A stretch of 64,000 nucleotides of DNA from Ensifer sp. Root278 (lineage in GTDB: Bacteria > Pseudomonadota > Alphaproteobacteria > Rhizobiales > Rhizobiaceae), in NCBI RefSeq assembly GCF_001429285.1, contig NZ_LMJJ01000040.1:751365-815364 (forward strand), written 5' to 3'. Under the pieces are notes generated by a model, which saw only the letters and a program-made list of their open reading frames with translations, was not told the origin of the DNA and did not search any database. A program made the position numbers and the translations under genes. Positions 1 to 9,246 of this stretch are shown piece after piece (the stretch's first letter is position 1; each line of letters begins with the position of its first letter).

Positions 1-1037
1 TGCTCGCACTTGCCGACGACGGGGACCGCGCCGCCTGGGACAGCGTGACGCTCGGCTACACCGAGACCTATGGCGCGCCGGCGTTGAGAGCGGCGATCGC
101 TGCCACCTATGAAGGGCTTTCGGCCGCAGACATCCTCTGCTTCGCCGGCGCGGAGGAGGGGCTCTATTGCGCCATGCTGGCGCTGCTCGGGCCGGGTGAC
201 CACGCTATCGTGACAGTGCCGAACTACCAGTCGATGGAAACTTTGCCGGTAACGATCGCCGGTGCCGTCACCGGCGTGCCGCTCCGGCCGGAAAACAACT
301 GGCGGCTCGATATCGCCGATGTCAGGGCGGCGTTGCGCCCGAACACCCGGCTGATCTGCATCAACTTCCCCAACAACCCGACCGGTGCCATCGCCGACCA
401 GGCAACGTTCCGGGCTCTGGTGGCGCTCTGCGCCGAGCGCGGCATCCATCTCTTCAGCGACGAGGTCTATCGCGGCCTGGAACGCGATCCCTCGCTTCGG
501 CTGCCGCAGGCGGCCGAGTGCTTCGAGCGCGGCATCTCGCTGAACGTCATGTCCAAGGCATACGGGCTTCCGGGCCTCAGGATCGGCTGGATCGCCTGTC
601 GCGACCACGCGCTGCTCGAGCGCATGGAGAAGATGAAGCACTACCTGTCGATCTGCAATTCGCGACCGTCGGAAGTGCTGGCGACGATCGCGCTCAAGGC
701 CCGCGCTGTTATCCTCGATCGCAACCGGGCGCTGGTCGCTGCCAATCTCGAAAAGCTCGGTACCTTCTTCGCCGAGTTTCCCGATCTCTACGAATGGCGG
801 GCACCTGACGGAGGCTGCGTCGGATTTGCCCGCTATCTCGGCGCCGACGGTGTCGAGACCCATTGCCGGCGTCTCGTGGAGGAGTCGGGCGTCTTGCTCC
901 TTCCTTCGAGCCTCTTCGTTTCGGATCTTCTTCCGGTCGCAACCGATCGCTTCCGTGTCGGTTTCGGCCGCAAGGATATCGAGACCGGGCTCGATGCCTG
1001 GCGCCGGCATCTCACAGGGCTTCGTGCATCGGTCTGA
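1..1037 (+). CDS. PLP-dependent class I/II aminotransferase (5' end outside window)
   Basis: Fold-type I pyridoxal-phosphate aminotransferase. The reading frame is open from base 3, so the N-terminus lies upstream; about 344 residues are visible. Seen: NFPNNPTGAI (the conserved Asn-Pro loop that contacts PLP), FSDEVYRGL (Asp/Tyr that bind the pyridine ring and phenolate), and MSKAYGLPGLRIGW, whose Lys (about visible residue 185) should form the Schiff base, followed by the Arg of the phosphate site. The family moves an amino group between an amino acid and a 2-oxo acid; the substrate cannot be read from the sequence. A GTG at base 45 is internal, not a start. The next gene lies on the same strand about 180 bp on and is unrelated. 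Confidence 0.85.
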   Translation, partial: LALADDGDRAAWDSVTLGYTETYGAPALRAAIAATYEGLSAADILCFAGAEEGLYCAMLALLGPGDHAIVTVPNYQSMETLPVTIAGAVTGVPLRPENNWRLDIADVRAALRPNTRLICINFPNNPTGAIADQATFRALVALCAERGIHLFSDEVYRGLERDPSLRLPQAAECFERGISLNVMSKAYGLPGLRIGWIACRDHALLERMEKMKHYLSICNSRPSEVLATIALKARAVILDRNRALVAANLEKLGTFFAEFPDLYEWRAPDGGCVGFARYLGADGVETHCRRLVEESGVLLLPSSLFVSDLLPVATDRFRVGFGRKDIETGLDAWRRHLTGLRASV

Positions 1038-1214
1038 CACCCGCGAGCCGAAGGATATCTCGTGTGCTCCCGCGGCGGCCTTCGGTCGCCGCGGCGCCGG
1101 TTGGCGGCCTGTGCCCAGAAATCGCGCGAATGTGGATATAGACCGGGCAGCAATGGTCCTGTCGTTAGGGCCGTGTTAACCAGCGGCCCCTGCCACCGAG
1201 TGTTCCCCCTGCTG

Positions 1215-3185
1215 ATGCATTACAGACCCGAAATCGATGGACTGCGCGCGCTTGCCGTGGTGCCAGTCCTCCTGTTCCATGCCGGTTTCGGCCTTGTTGC
1301 CGGCGGTTTTGCCGGCGTCGACGTCTTCTTCGTCATTAGCGGCTTTCTGATCACCTCGATCATTCATCGCGAAATCCGCGACGGAAGCTTCAGCATCGTC
1401 CGCTTTTACGAGCGGCGGGCCCGCCGAATTGCACCTGCGCTCCTGCTGGTTTGTGCCGTTTCGATCCCTTTCGCGCTTCTGTGGATGTTGCCGCAGGAGC
1501 TCAACACTTTTGGCAAGAGCCTCTATGCCGTGAATTTCTTCGCCTCGAATTTCCTGTTCTGGGATCAGACGGGATATTTCGAGCCGAGCACCGAGCTGAT
1601 GCCGCTGCTGCACACCTGGTCGCTGGCGGTCGAGGAGCAGTTCTATCTCGTCTTTCCGCTGCTCCTGCTTGTGCTGCGCCGCGTGTCTGCGGCAACGGCG
1701 CTGAAGGTCGTGCTGGCGCTCGTCGGCTTGAGTTTTGCGATGACGCAGCTGCTGGCGCGGGTCGATCCGGCCGCGAATTTCTACCTTCTGCCCAGCCGCT
1801 TCTGGGAGCTTGGCATCGGTGCGGCTCTGGCGCTTGTGGGCGCCGAGAGGCTCGATCTGGCAAAAGGCCGCCGCGAACTGCTCTCAGGCCTGGGCCTGGC
1901 AGCGATCATCGCGAGCTACCTCTTCGTGCCGGAATCGGCCTTCTATCCCGGCTTTACGACGGTGCCCGTGGTGCTCGGAACGGCGCTGGTTCTTGCCTTT
2001 GCACACGGCGACACTGCCGTCGGACGGCTGCTGTCGCTGAAGCCGCTGGTCGCGATCGGCCTCATCAGCTACAGCCTTTACCTCTGGCACCAGCCGGTCT
2101 TCGCCTTCGCGCGGCTGAGGGCGATCGACGGCATCCCGGCCGAGGGCTATGCGCTCTTGATCGTGCTGTGTTTCGCGCTCGCCTATCTCAGCTGGCGTTT
2201 TGTCGAGCAGCCCTTCCGCAATCCCAAGCGCTTCGGGCGCGGCGCGGTCTTCGGCGCAACGCTTGCCGCCGGATCGGCGGCGATCGCACTCGGCTTCGGC
2301 TTCGATGGTTCGGACGGACTGGTTGCCCGGAACCGCGAGCTCGCGCGGTTGACACAGCCGAGCGTCGGTCTCGGCAAGAAATGCGATGCCGTCGCCGATC
2401 TCGCATGCGCCACCAGCCCGAAGCCGGAAGTCGCGGTCTGGGGCGATTCCTTTGCCCGCCATCTCGTCGATGGCGTCATCGCCTCGAAGCCGGATGTGCG
2501 GCTGGTGCAGCTTGCCAAGAACAATTGCGGTCCGTTCCTGAACCTGGCGCCCGTCGTTTCCCGGCTCGGTCGCAACTGGCCGCAGGACTGCGCGCGCTAC
2601 AACGACGACGTCCGCCGCTTTCTGCTTGCCAACCGGTCGATCCGCTACGTCGTTCTGTCCTCGCAGCTCAGCCAGTATCTGCAGCAGGAGACGGTGCTCG
2701 TCGACGGCCGCAAGGAAATGCCGTCGGAAGTCAGCCTTCTCAGCGACGGCCTGCGCACGACGCTCGCCTGGCTGAAGGCCAACGGCTTCGAAGCCGTCTT
2801 CGTGGCGCCGACGCCGCATGACGGCCGCGACACGGGGCTCTGCGTGGCCAGGGCACGGTTGCTCGGCGAACCGGATCAGCGCTGCGAGCCGGCGCTGAAG
2901 GACGTGCGCAAATATGATCAGGACGTGCTCAAGGTGGTCGCCGATATCGCCGACGAATATCCGGTCGTCAGCTTCATGAACTATCTCTGCGATGCGGATA
3001 GCTGCAAGGTCGAGGACAAGGGTGTCTCGCTCTTCGAGGACTTCGGGCATTTCTCCGAGCAAGGATCTCGCCAGATGGGCCGAGCCTTCGACTTCTACCG
3101 CTCCTTCATCCAGGCGGCGGAGCGCGATGCTCTTTCCTGGCGTGAGCCGGGCACTCTGCCGCTCTTCGGGAGCGCCGATCTTTAA
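1215..3185 (+). CDS. OafA/YrhL-type membrane O-acyltransferase with C-terminal SGNH domain
   Basis: 656 residues from the ATG at 1215, chosen because HYRPEIDGLRALAVVPVL is the classic N-terminus of the acyltransferase-3 family; upstream in-frame codons look non-coding. The first roughly 370 residues carry about ten hydrophobic helices, with the family motifs GGFAGVDVFFVISGFLIT and LLHTWSLAVEEQFYLVFP. The C-terminal third is soluble and SGNH-like: VWGDSFARHL supplies the nucleophile Ser block and FEDFGHFSEQG the Asp/His block. Such two-domain proteins O-acetylate LPS or exopolysaccharide sugars at the inner membrane/periplasm. The target glycan is unknown. The gene ends just before a strong bidirectional terminator. 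Confidence 0.88.
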   Translation: MHYRPEIDGLRALAVVPVLLFHAGFGLVAGGFAGVDVFFVISGFLITSIIHREIRDGSFSIVRFYERRARRIAPALLLVCAVSIPFALLWMLPQELNTFGKSLYAVNFFASNFLFWDQTGYFEPSTELMPLLHTWSLAVEEQFYLVFPLLLLVLRRVSAATALKVVLALVGLSFAMTQLLARVDPAANFYLLPSRFWELGIGAALALVGAERLDLAKGRRELLSGLGLAAIIASYLFVPESAFYPGFTTVPVVLGTALVLAFAHGDTAVGRLLSLKPLVAIGLISYSLYLWHQPVFAFARLRAIDGIPAEGYALLIVLCFALAYLSWRFVEQPFRNPKRFGRGAVFGATLAAGSAAIALGFGFDGSDGLVARNRELARLTQPSVGLGKKCDAVADLACATSPKPEVAVWGDSFARHLVDGVIASKPDVRLVQLAKNNCGPFLNLAPVVSRLGRNWPQDCARYNDDVRRFLLANRSIRYVVLSSQLSQYLQQETVLVDGRKEMPSEVSLLSDGLRTTLAWLKANGFEAVFVAPTPHDGRDTGLCVARARLLGEPDQRCEPALKDVRKYDQDVLKVVADIADEYPVVSFMNYLCDADSCKVEDKGVSLFEDFGHFSEQGSRQMGRAFDFYRSFIQAAERDALSWREPGTLPLFGSADL

Positions 3186-3229
3186 CGGCGTGTGCCACTA
3201 CCGGGCGCTGTCCATCAATCTCCAAAAAC

Positions 3230-3267
3230 AAACGCCCCGGATCATGCGATGCCGGGGCGTTTGCTTT
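3230..3267. terminator. bidirectional rho-independent terminator
   Basis: An 11-bp perfect stem (AAACGCCCCGG paired with CCGGGGCGTTT) with an 11-nt loop lies between the convergent acyltransferase and bmt genes. It has A-rich sequence on the left and TTTGCTTTT on the right, so it can act in both directions. Confidence 0.85.
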
Positions 3268-3288
3268 TGATTTGGCTTGTCGCTCAGA

Positions 3289-4305
3289 TCAGGCGCGGCG
3301 GCTGCGACGCTCGCGGGCCGGCGCGGCTGCCGTTTCGTTGGCGGTCTTGTTGCGCATGGGGCCGATCTTTTCGATGATCAGCTCCAGCGTCGGGCGCTCG
3401 CGGCGCACATGCTCGTCCAGCGCCACGCGCATGGCGGCGAGGTGGTCGCAGGTGGTGCCGCAGCAGCCGCCGATGATCTTGGCGCCGGCATCGGCCGCAA
3501 GCCGTACATATTCGGCCATCAGCGGCGGCGTGCCGGAATAGTGGATCTCGGAGCCGCGGAATTCCGGAATGCCGCAATTGCCCTTGACGATCACGGTCGC
3601 CTCAGGGGCGGCTTCGGTCATGTCGAGCAGCGAGGAAAGGATGTCCGAAGCGCCGACGCCGCAATTGGCGCCAACGGCCACGGGCCCGTTGCCGAGATCG
3701 CTGACGACACCGTGGATATCCTTCGGATGCAGGCCCATCATCGTCTTGCCGGCGGTGTCGAAGGAGCCGGTATAGACGTAGGGCAGGCCCACCTTGGCAG
3801 CGGCTTCGGCGGCGGCGCGGATTTCGTCCGGCGAGGACATGGTTTCGATCCAGGCGACTTCGGCGCCTCCGGCCTTCAGGCCTTCGATCTGCTCGATGAA
3901 GGCGACAACCGCGTCCTCATAGGAAAGCGCGCCGAGCGGAATCAGCAGTTCGCCGGTCGGGCCGACGGAGCCGGCCGTGATGACCTTGCGCGGTGCCTTG
4001 TCGGCAACGGCGCGGGCGATCTCGGCGGCGCGCTTGTTCAGCGCATGCACGCGGTCGTCCGCCTGGTGCAGTTTCAGGCGATGGCGGTTGCCGCCGAAGG
4101 TGTTGGTGAGGATGATGTCGGCGCCGGCGTCGACGAAATCCTGGTGCAGCTTGGTGATGTTCTCCGGCTTGCTCTCGTTCCAGAGTTCCGGCGCTTCGCC
4201 GGCCTCCAGGCCCATGGCGAAGAGCGACGTGCCGGTGGCGCCGTCGGCGAGAAGAATGCCTTTTTCGGCGAGGAGAGAGGAGAGGACATTGGATGCTGCG
4301 GTCAT
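3289..4305 (-). CDS. bmt: betaine-homocysteine S-methyltransferase
   Basis: 338 residues from the ATG at 4305. Homocysteine S-methyltransferase domain over the whole length: LLADGATGTSLFAMGL near the N-terminus, TNTFGGNRHRL, a zinc Cys in VGANCGVGASD and the C-terminal GGCCGTTCDHLAAM with the other two zinc cysteines. It has no cobalamin domain, so it is not MetH. In rhizobia this compact form transfers a methyl group from glycine betaine to homocysteine, giving methionine and dimethylglycine in the cytosol; that substrate assignment is by family knowledge. A betaine-type ABC transporter lies 3 kb away. A 16-bp palindrome 36 bp before the start is the likely operator. Other homocysteine methyl donors (such as S-methylmethionine) are not excluded. 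Confidence 0.85.
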   Translation of the reverse strand: MTAASNVLSSLLAEKGILLADGATGTSLFAMGLEAGEAPELWNESKPENITKLHQDFVDAGADIILTNTFGGNRHRLKLHQADDRVHALNKRAAEIARAVADKAPRKVITAGSVGPTGELLIPLGALSYEDAVVAFIEQIEGLKAGGAEVAWIETMSSPDEIRAAAEAAAKVGLPYVYTGSFDTAGKTMMGLHPKDIHGVVSDLGNGPVAVGANCGVGASDILSSLLDMTEAAPEATVIVKGNCGIPEFRGSEIHYSGTPPLMAEYVRLAADAGAKIIGGCCGTTCDHLAAMRVALDEHVRRERPTLELIIEKIGPMRNKTANETAAAPARERRSRRA

Positions 4306-4340
4306 CGGTTTTTCCCGGCTAGAAGAGATTACACTAAGAT

Positions 4341-4356
4341 ATAAAGATATCTTTAT
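4341..4356. promoter_or_regulatory. perfect 16-bp palindromic operator upstream of bmt (SahR/ArsR-type candidate)
   Basis: ATAAAGATATCTTTAT is fully self-complementary and lies 36-51 bp upstream of the bmt ATG in an AT-rich patch. AT-rich palindromes centred on GATATC are of the kind bound by ArsR-type regulators of methionine metabolism (SahR/SamR). The assignment to SahR is inference; the palindrome itself is certain. Confidence 0.65.
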
Positions 4357-4370
4357 GTCTTGGCAAGCGT

Positions 4371-5729
4371 TCAGCGTCGGGAGGCTGGCGCTTCCGCGCG
4401 CATGCTCATGCGGCCGGCAAGCCCGAGCCCGAAGACGGCAAGCGCGGTCAGCAGCCACATCGGGTCGGCACGATTGAGGAAGAAGCTTTCGAGCATGGCA
4501 TTATAGGTCATGAAGATGACCACCATCACGCAGAAGTCGGCAAGGATCCGCGCCTGCGGGCGACGATAGGCGCGGATGTAATCGAAGAGCGGTTTGACGA
4601 AGAGGAGGGCCGTCATGAGGATGCCGCCCGGCACGCCGAACATCAGCACCGCGTCGAGATAGCTGTTGTGACCGGTAACGATGCCGCGCACGTCCCAGCT
4701 CGCCTCGAAATTCGCTTCCATTCCCATGATCACGGGCGATAGCCAGAAACTCGCATAGCCCTGGCCGAGCCACGGGCGCTCGGCGATGCTGGCACTGGCG
4801 AATTTCCAGATGTCGTCGCGGCCGGTAAATGTCGGATCGTCGATCAGGGCCTTGGTGATCGAAAGCAGCGTGTCGGAATAGATGCTGCCAAGCGTCAGGC
4901 CGAAGATCAGAGCCGACATGGCGAGGTGGGCGAGGATCATCAGGCTGGGGCTGCGCACGGCGCGCCCGGCAAAGACGAGGCCGATCGCGATCGGCAGGAA
5001 GCCGATCGTCGTCTTCGACCCGGTATGAAGCACGAAATTGGCCGCAAGAAGCGTGATTGCCCAGCCGCGCAGCGGCGCACCGGCACGCAGGCAATAGATG
5101 CCGAACATGCAGAGGATGGAAAAGACCGGCGCCGAGACGTTCTTGTGCAGCAGGTGGCCGCGCCAGAAGCCGGCGTGCCAAGGTTCGTCGCCGAAGGCCG
5201 AATGGATGGCGCGGTCGGGCGCCACGAAGAGCGCGGCATAGTCGATCAGGATCAGAAGCAGGATGGCGTTGGCGCCGGCATTGACGAAATCTCGCTCGCT
5301 CCTCGGCAGCACCAGCACGCCCGCCACCATGATCATCGCAATGAGGCTCAGCGTCAGGCCGCGGGCGGAAGCCGCAGGGTCATAGGACTGCAGGCAGGAG
5401 AGATAGGCGATCGCGAAGATCGCGATCCAGCTCGGCGAGACCAGGCGGGCCAATATCCGCCTGTCGACCGTAAGCAGCATGGCGAACAAATAGACCGCGC
5501 CGAGCACCAGGTAGCCGACCTGGTTGATGATATTGCCTTCGTTGGCGGCGTTGGGGTCCGTGGTTACCGCACCCTCAAACGGGATCAGCGTGAAGACGAT
5601 GAGGAACAGGCCAAGGCCCGAGAGCAGCGCGGCAAGACCGTGGACGAGCTCCGCCAGGCCGGCATCGAAGGCAGCCGGCACCCGCTGACGCTCGGTGGAT
5701 AGGTTTGCCGTGGCTGAGTTCGGGTGCAT
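4371..5729 (-). CDS. O-antigen ligase / polysaccharide polymerase family membrane protein (ExoQ-like)
   Basis: 452 residues with about eleven predicted membrane segments between residues 25 and 440. The Wzy_C/ExoQ signature is in the second half: FTGRDDIWKFA, IAERPWLGQGYASFW and the periplasmic GHNSYLDAVLMFGVPG. Proteins with this pattern polymerise or ligate undecaprenyl-linked glycans on the periplasmic face. There are no glycosyltransferase genes beside it, so whether it serves exopolysaccharide, capsule or LPS cannot be said. It lies upstream of bmt on the same strand, but a 65-bp gap with an operator separates them, so the two are probably transcribed independently. Confidence 0.82.
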   Translation of the reverse strand: MHPNSATANLSTERQRVPAAFDAGLAELVHGLAALLSGLGLFLIVFTLIPFEGAVTTDPNAANEGNIINQVGYLVLGAVYLFAMLLTVDRRILARLVSPSWIAIFAIAYLSCLQSYDPAASARGLTLSLIAMIMVAGVLVLPRSERDFVNAGANAILLLILIDYAALFVAPDRAIHSAFGDEPWHAGFWRGHLLHKNVSAPVFSILCMFGIYCLRAGAPLRGWAITLLAANFVLHTGSKTTIGFLPIAIGLVFAGRAVRSPSLMILAHLAMSALIFGLTLGSIYSDTLLSITKALIDDPTFTGRDDIWKFASASIAERPWLGQGYASFWLSPVIMGMEANFEASWDVRGIVTGHNSYLDAVLMFGVPGGILMTALLFVKPLFDYIRAYRRPQARILADFCVMVVIFMTYNAMLESFFLNRADPMWLLTALAVFGLGLAGRMSMRAEAPASRR

Positions 5730-6100
5730 GGCCTGCCGAAACGGGTGGAAGTTTGCCGCGCCGCGGGCGACGCCTTCGTTTGTGAACCCACGCCGGTGTC
5801 GCCGTTGAGGCTGGCCGGGCAGGGGAGACGGTCACCTTGGCGCAATCAGGTTAAACCTCGGTGAAGCGCGAGATGGTCCTGCCCGCGGTGACGGTTTGGT
5901 GCCTCGGTCGCCGGGACTGTGATATTTGCAGACGGATTGCCGCAGGTGCTTGCCGCGCGGGCCTCCTACCCATAAAAAGGCGGGGATGTCTCGGCCGTGG
6001 AAAACGCGGCCGCTGCCGTATTGAGCGGCATGTCTTCCATAATTCGATCACGATTTTCGTCCCGAGGTCGTTCGATAGCGTCGAAACGAGAAAACACGAT
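5730..6100. other. divergent intergenic region
   Basis: About 370 bp between the start of the ligase-like gene (minus) and the carboxypeptidase (plus). It must hold promoters for both. I see no repeat, terminator or convincing small gene; open frames running into it lack coding character. Confidence 0.5.
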
Positions 6101-6970
6101 ATGCAGTCCCTTATCCGTATGGTCGCGTCCGCCGCGGTCTCCGTGAGCCTGCTCATTGGCAGCGCCTCCTTTGCCGCTGCCGGGCAGGCGCATTTTGTCG
6201 TCAACGCCGAGACCGGCTCGATTCTCGAAGCCGACAATGCGGACGAGCTGAACTTTCCGGCCTCGCTGACGAAGATGATGACGATCTATCTCGCCTTCGA
6301 AGCGCTGAAGAACGGCACCCTGCAATGGGACCAGAAGCTGACGGTTTCCGAACATGCCAACGGCCTCGAGCCGTTCAAGCTTGCCGTCGGCGCTGGCCGC
6401 CAGATCACCGTGCGCGAAGCGGTCATGGGCATGGTCGTGCTTTCGGCCAACGACGCAGCCGTCGTGATCGGCGAGACGCTTGCCGGCAACGAGCCGGCCT
6501 TCGGCGAGATGATGACCCGGAAGGCCAAGGCACTCGGCATGAGCCGCACGGTATTCAAGAACGCCAACGGCCTGCCGGACCCGGCCCAGGTGACGACGGC
6601 GCGCGACATGGCGACGCTTGGTCTCGCGCTGATGCGCGACTTTCCTCAGGAGTTCCAGCTTTTCGCCAACAAGACGATCGAGTTTCGCGGCATGAAGCTG
6701 CGCGGCCATAACGGCGTGATGAAGCGCTACGAAGGCGTCGACGGCATCAAGACCGGTTATACGGACGCCTCCGGCTACAACCTGGTGACGTCTGCCAAGC
6801 GCGGCGGCACCCGCCTCGTCGCCGTCGTCATGGGCGGCAAGACTGCACAGGCGCGCGACGACGACATGATCGCTCTGCTCGACAAGTTCCTGCCGCCGAA
6901 GGAAGACGCGAGTGCTGCAAGCGTCGCCGAGCCGGTTGCAGCGGCAACGGCAGCGAACACGACGAACTAA
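6101..6970 (+). CDS. D-alanyl-D-alanine carboxypeptidase, S11 family (PBP5/6-like)
   Basis: 289 residues from the ATG at 6101, chosen because it opens a signal peptide (MQSLIRMVASAAVSVSLL, ending near FAAAG). All three penicillin-binding motifs are present in order: SLTK at 55-58 with the nucleophile Ser, SAN at 115-117 and KTG at 217-219. The enzyme trims the terminal D-Ala from peptidoglycan pentapeptides in the periplasm. It is shorter than E. coli DacA (about 400 residues): the C-terminal beta domain and amphipathic anchor are absent, and the protein ends in a low-complexity Ala-rich tail. This short form is common in alphaproteobacteria. Monocistronic by position. Confidence 0.92.
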   Translation: MQSLIRMVASAAVSVSLLIGSASFAAAGQAHFVVNAETGSILEADNADELNFPASLTKMMTIYLAFEALKNGTLQWDQKLTVSEHANGLEPFKLAVGAGRQITVREAVMGMVVLSANDAAVVIGETLAGNEPAFGEMMTRKAKALGMSRTVFKNANGLPDPAQVTTARDMATLGLALMRDFPQEFQLFANKTIEFRGMKLRGHNGVMKRYEGVDGIKTGYTDASGYNLVTSAKRGGTRLVAVVMGGKTAQARDDDMIALLDKFLPPKEDASAASVAEPVAAATAANTTN

Positions 6971-7081
6971 CACGCGTTTCGATTTCGATTGCCGGGGGGC
7001 AGACTCGCCTTCCGATACAGGTTCAATCCGCCTCTAAGCCGAATCTTCGGTTCTTGTGATTGATCATCGGCGAGAAAGTCT

Positions 7082-7256
7082 GCCCCTCACCCTAACCCTC
7101 TCCCCGCAGGCGGAGCGAGGGGACGTGCCCGGCCGCCAACCGCCAGCCATTGGCTGGGGAGCTGGATGATCTTGTCAGGTTAGGGAATTCGGCCTTGCCG
7201 CGAGTCCCTTCTCCCCGTCAGAACGGGGAGAAGGTGCCGGCAGGCGGATGAGGGGC
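7082..7256. repeat. rhizobial intergenic mosaic element (RIME1-like), copy 1
   Basis: Inverted arms bound the element: GCCCCTCACCCTAACCC at the left and its near complement ending GGATGAGGGGC at the right. Inside are CTCCCCGCAGGCGG and CCTTCTCCCCG/CGGGGAGAAGG hairpins. Two further copies in this window (32195-32351 and 48113-48274) share the arms. It lies downstream of the carboxypeptidase and of the betaine-type ATPase gene. Confidence 0.8.
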
Positions 7257-7295
7257 GCCTCGTCAGCTGGCGCGGCTGACCCCGATCATCCCGTT

Positions 7296-8342
7296 TCAAG
7301 CCGCCGCGCGATCCTCGTGGCTCGTTGGCGTGACCATGGCGGAGATGACGGTGGAAAGGTCGAGTGCACCGATCGGGCGGCCGTTGACGTCGACCACATG
7401 GGCGCTTGTGACTCGGGCAGCGGTCATCATGCGGGCGGCCGATTCCAGCACGGTGCCGGTCACGAGCGGTACGCCTTCGGCATTGCCCGAGAGCGGGCGC
7501 ATGATCGTTTCGACATTGATCACCCGCCCACGGTTCACTTCCTTGACGAAAGCGGTGATGTAGTCGTCGGCCGGCGAAAGCACGATCTCCTGGCCGGTGC
7601 CCTGCTGCACCACGCGTCCGTCGCGCAGGATGGCGATCTTGTCGCCGAGGCGCAGCGCCTCGTCGAGGTCGTGGGTGATGAAGACGACGGTCTTCTTCAG
7701 TTCCTTCTGCAGGTCGAGAAGCACGGTCTGCATGTCGACGCGGATCAGCGGATCGAGCGCCGAATAGGCTTCGTCCATCAAGAGGATATCGGCATCGTTG
7801 GTGAGCGCGCGGGCAAGGCCGACGCGCTGCTGCATGCCGCCCGAAAGCTGGTTCGGATAGTGGTTCTCGAAGCCCTTGAGGCCGACGCGCTCGATCCAGC
7901 CGCGCGCACGCTTCTCGCTCTCCTTGCGCTCGATGCCCTGGATTTCGAGGCCGTAGACGGTGTTGTCGAGCACGGTACGGTGTGGCAGCAACGCGAATTT
8001 CTGGAACACCATCGCCGTCTTGTGGCGGCGGAATTCCCGGAGAGCGTCGTCGTTCATCTTGCAGACATCGACACCGTCATAAAGCACTTCGCCCGAGGTC
8101 GGGTCGATCAGCCGGTTGATGTGGCGGATCAGCGTCGACTTGCCGGAGCCGGAGAGACCCATGACCACCATGACGCCGCCGGCGGGCATGGAGATGTTGA
8201 TGTCCTGCAGGCCGAGCACGTGGCCGTGCTTCTCGTTGAGCTCGGCCTTGCCCAAGCCTTTCTTGACGGCGTCGACAAAGTCGCCGCCGCGGGGTCCGAA
8301 GATCTTGTAGAGGTTCTTCACCTCGATCGCGTGACTAGCCAT
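7296..8342 (-). CDS. glycine betaine/proline-type ABC transporter, ATP-binding subunit
   Basis: 348 residues. Walker A is GLSGSGKST, Q-loop in MVFQKFALLPHRTV, signature LSGGMQQRVGLARAL, Walker B ILLMDEAYSALDP and H-loop FITHDLDEA. The long N-terminal extension before the P-loop (about 60 residues) and the C-terminal CBS-like tail (about 280-340) are the ProV/OpuAA layout. It powers import of a quaternary ammonium osmolyte at the inner membrane. Its start overlaps the end of the permease gene by 8 bp, so the two are translationally coupled. Substrate (glycine betaine, proline betaine, choline) is not settled by sequence; an active choline transporter (ChoV) is an alternative. Confidence 0.9.
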   Translation of the reverse strand: MASHAIEVKNLYKIFGPRGGDFVDAVKKGLGKAELNEKHGHVLGLQDINISMPAGGVMVVMGLSGSGKSTLIRHINRLIDPTSGEVLYDGVDVCKMNDDALREFRRHKTAMVFQKFALLPHRTVLDNTVYGLEIQGIERKESEKRARGWIERVGLKGFENHYPNQLSGGMQQRVGLARALTNDADILLMDEAYSALDPLIRVDMQTVLLDLQKELKKTVVFITHDLDEALRLGDKIAILRDGRVVQQGTGQEIVLSPADDYITAFVKEVNRGRVINVETIMRPLSGNAEGVPLVTGTVLESAARMMTAARVTSAHVVDVNGRPIGALDLSTVISAMVTPTSHEDRAAA

Positions 8343-9246
8343 GGATAACCTCCGAGTGCTTTTGCAGCCGCTTGCCGAAGGCCTGGCTGGTACGGTCGAA
8401 AATGATGGCTATGCCGACAAGGGCAAAGCCGTTGAGGAAGCCGACGGTGAAGAACTGGTTGGCGATCGCCTGCAGCACGTTCTTGCCGAGGCCGCCGACG
8501 CCGATCATCGAAGCGACGACAACCATCGCCAGCGACATCATGATCGTCTGGTTGATGCCGGCCATGATGGTCGGCAAGGCGAGCGGCATCTGCACATTCT
8601 TCAGTTTCTGCCAGGACGACGAGCCGAAGGCGTCGGCCGCTTCCATCACTTCCTTGTCGACGAGACGAATGCCGAGATTGGTCAGCCGGATCATCGGCGG
8701 CACGGCGTAGATGACGACCGCGATGAGGCCCGGCACCTTGCCGAGGCCGAAGACCATGACGACAGGGATCAGGTAGACGAAACTCGGCATCGTCTGCATG
8801 ACGTCGAGGATCGGGTTGATAAAGGCCTGCACCCGGTCCGAGCGCGCCATCAGAATGCCGATCGGAATGCCGATGACGATCGAGATGAGCGTGCAGACTG
8901 TGACCATCGCAAGCGTGACCATCGTGTCGTTCCAAAGCCCGACAAGGCCGATGGCGATCATCGACAGCGCCGTCCCGATGGTGACGTTGATGTTGCGGCT
9001 GCCGAAATAGACGACCGCCACCATGAGCACCAGGACCAGGATCCAGGGCGAGCCGACGAACAGGCTTTCGAGGTAGTTCAGGAACCATTGAAGCGGCTGG
9101 ACCATCCTGTCGATGATGTCGCCATAGGACCGCACGAATCCCTTGAAGCCGTCATCGACGGTCTTGCGAGCGAGCCGGATCGTGCCTTCGTCAATGGCAG
9201 GGAACTTGCAGAGCAAAGCTGGCAAGACACTGCAGATGGATGCCAT
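8335..9246 (-). CDS. glycine betaine/proline-type ABC transporter, permease
   Basis: 303 residues from the ATG at 9246, which has AAGGGG about 7 bp upstream. Around six to seven membrane helices from residue 70 on, with the binding-protein-dependent permease EAA loop at VDKEVMEAADAFGSSSWQ and IMAGINQTIMMSLAMVV, as in ProW/OpuAB. The polar first 60 residues are an N-terminal extension typical of this branch. It forms the membrane channel between the binding protein (upstream) and ATPase (downstream, 8-bp overlap). A 294-bp gap with a stem-loop separates it from the binding-protein gene, probably letting the binding protein be made in excess. Confidence 0.9.
   Translation of the reverse strand: MASICSVLPALLCKFPAIDEGTIRLARKTVDDGFKGFVRSYGDIIDRMVQPLQWFLNYLESLFVGSPWILVLVLMVAVVYFGSRNINVTIGTALSMIAIGLVGLWNDTMVTLAMVTVCTLISIVIGIPIGILMARSDRVQAFINPILDVMQTMPSFVYLIPVVMVFGLGKVPGLIAVVIYAVPPMIRLTNLGIRLVDKEVMEAADAFGSSSWQKLKNVQMPLALPTIMAGINQTIMMSLAMVVVASMIGVGGLGKNVLQAIANQFFTVGFLNGFALVGIAIIFDRTSQAFGKRLQKHSEVIHG

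Noticed and set aside
3277-4344. Long open frame opposite bmt
   Set aside because: Antisense shadow caused by high GC; the bmt frame has all family motifs and a start with context.
7082-7256. CRISPR-like or terminator-like repeat
   Set aside because: Inverted arms rather than direct repeats with spacers; matches rhizobial mosaic elements instead.
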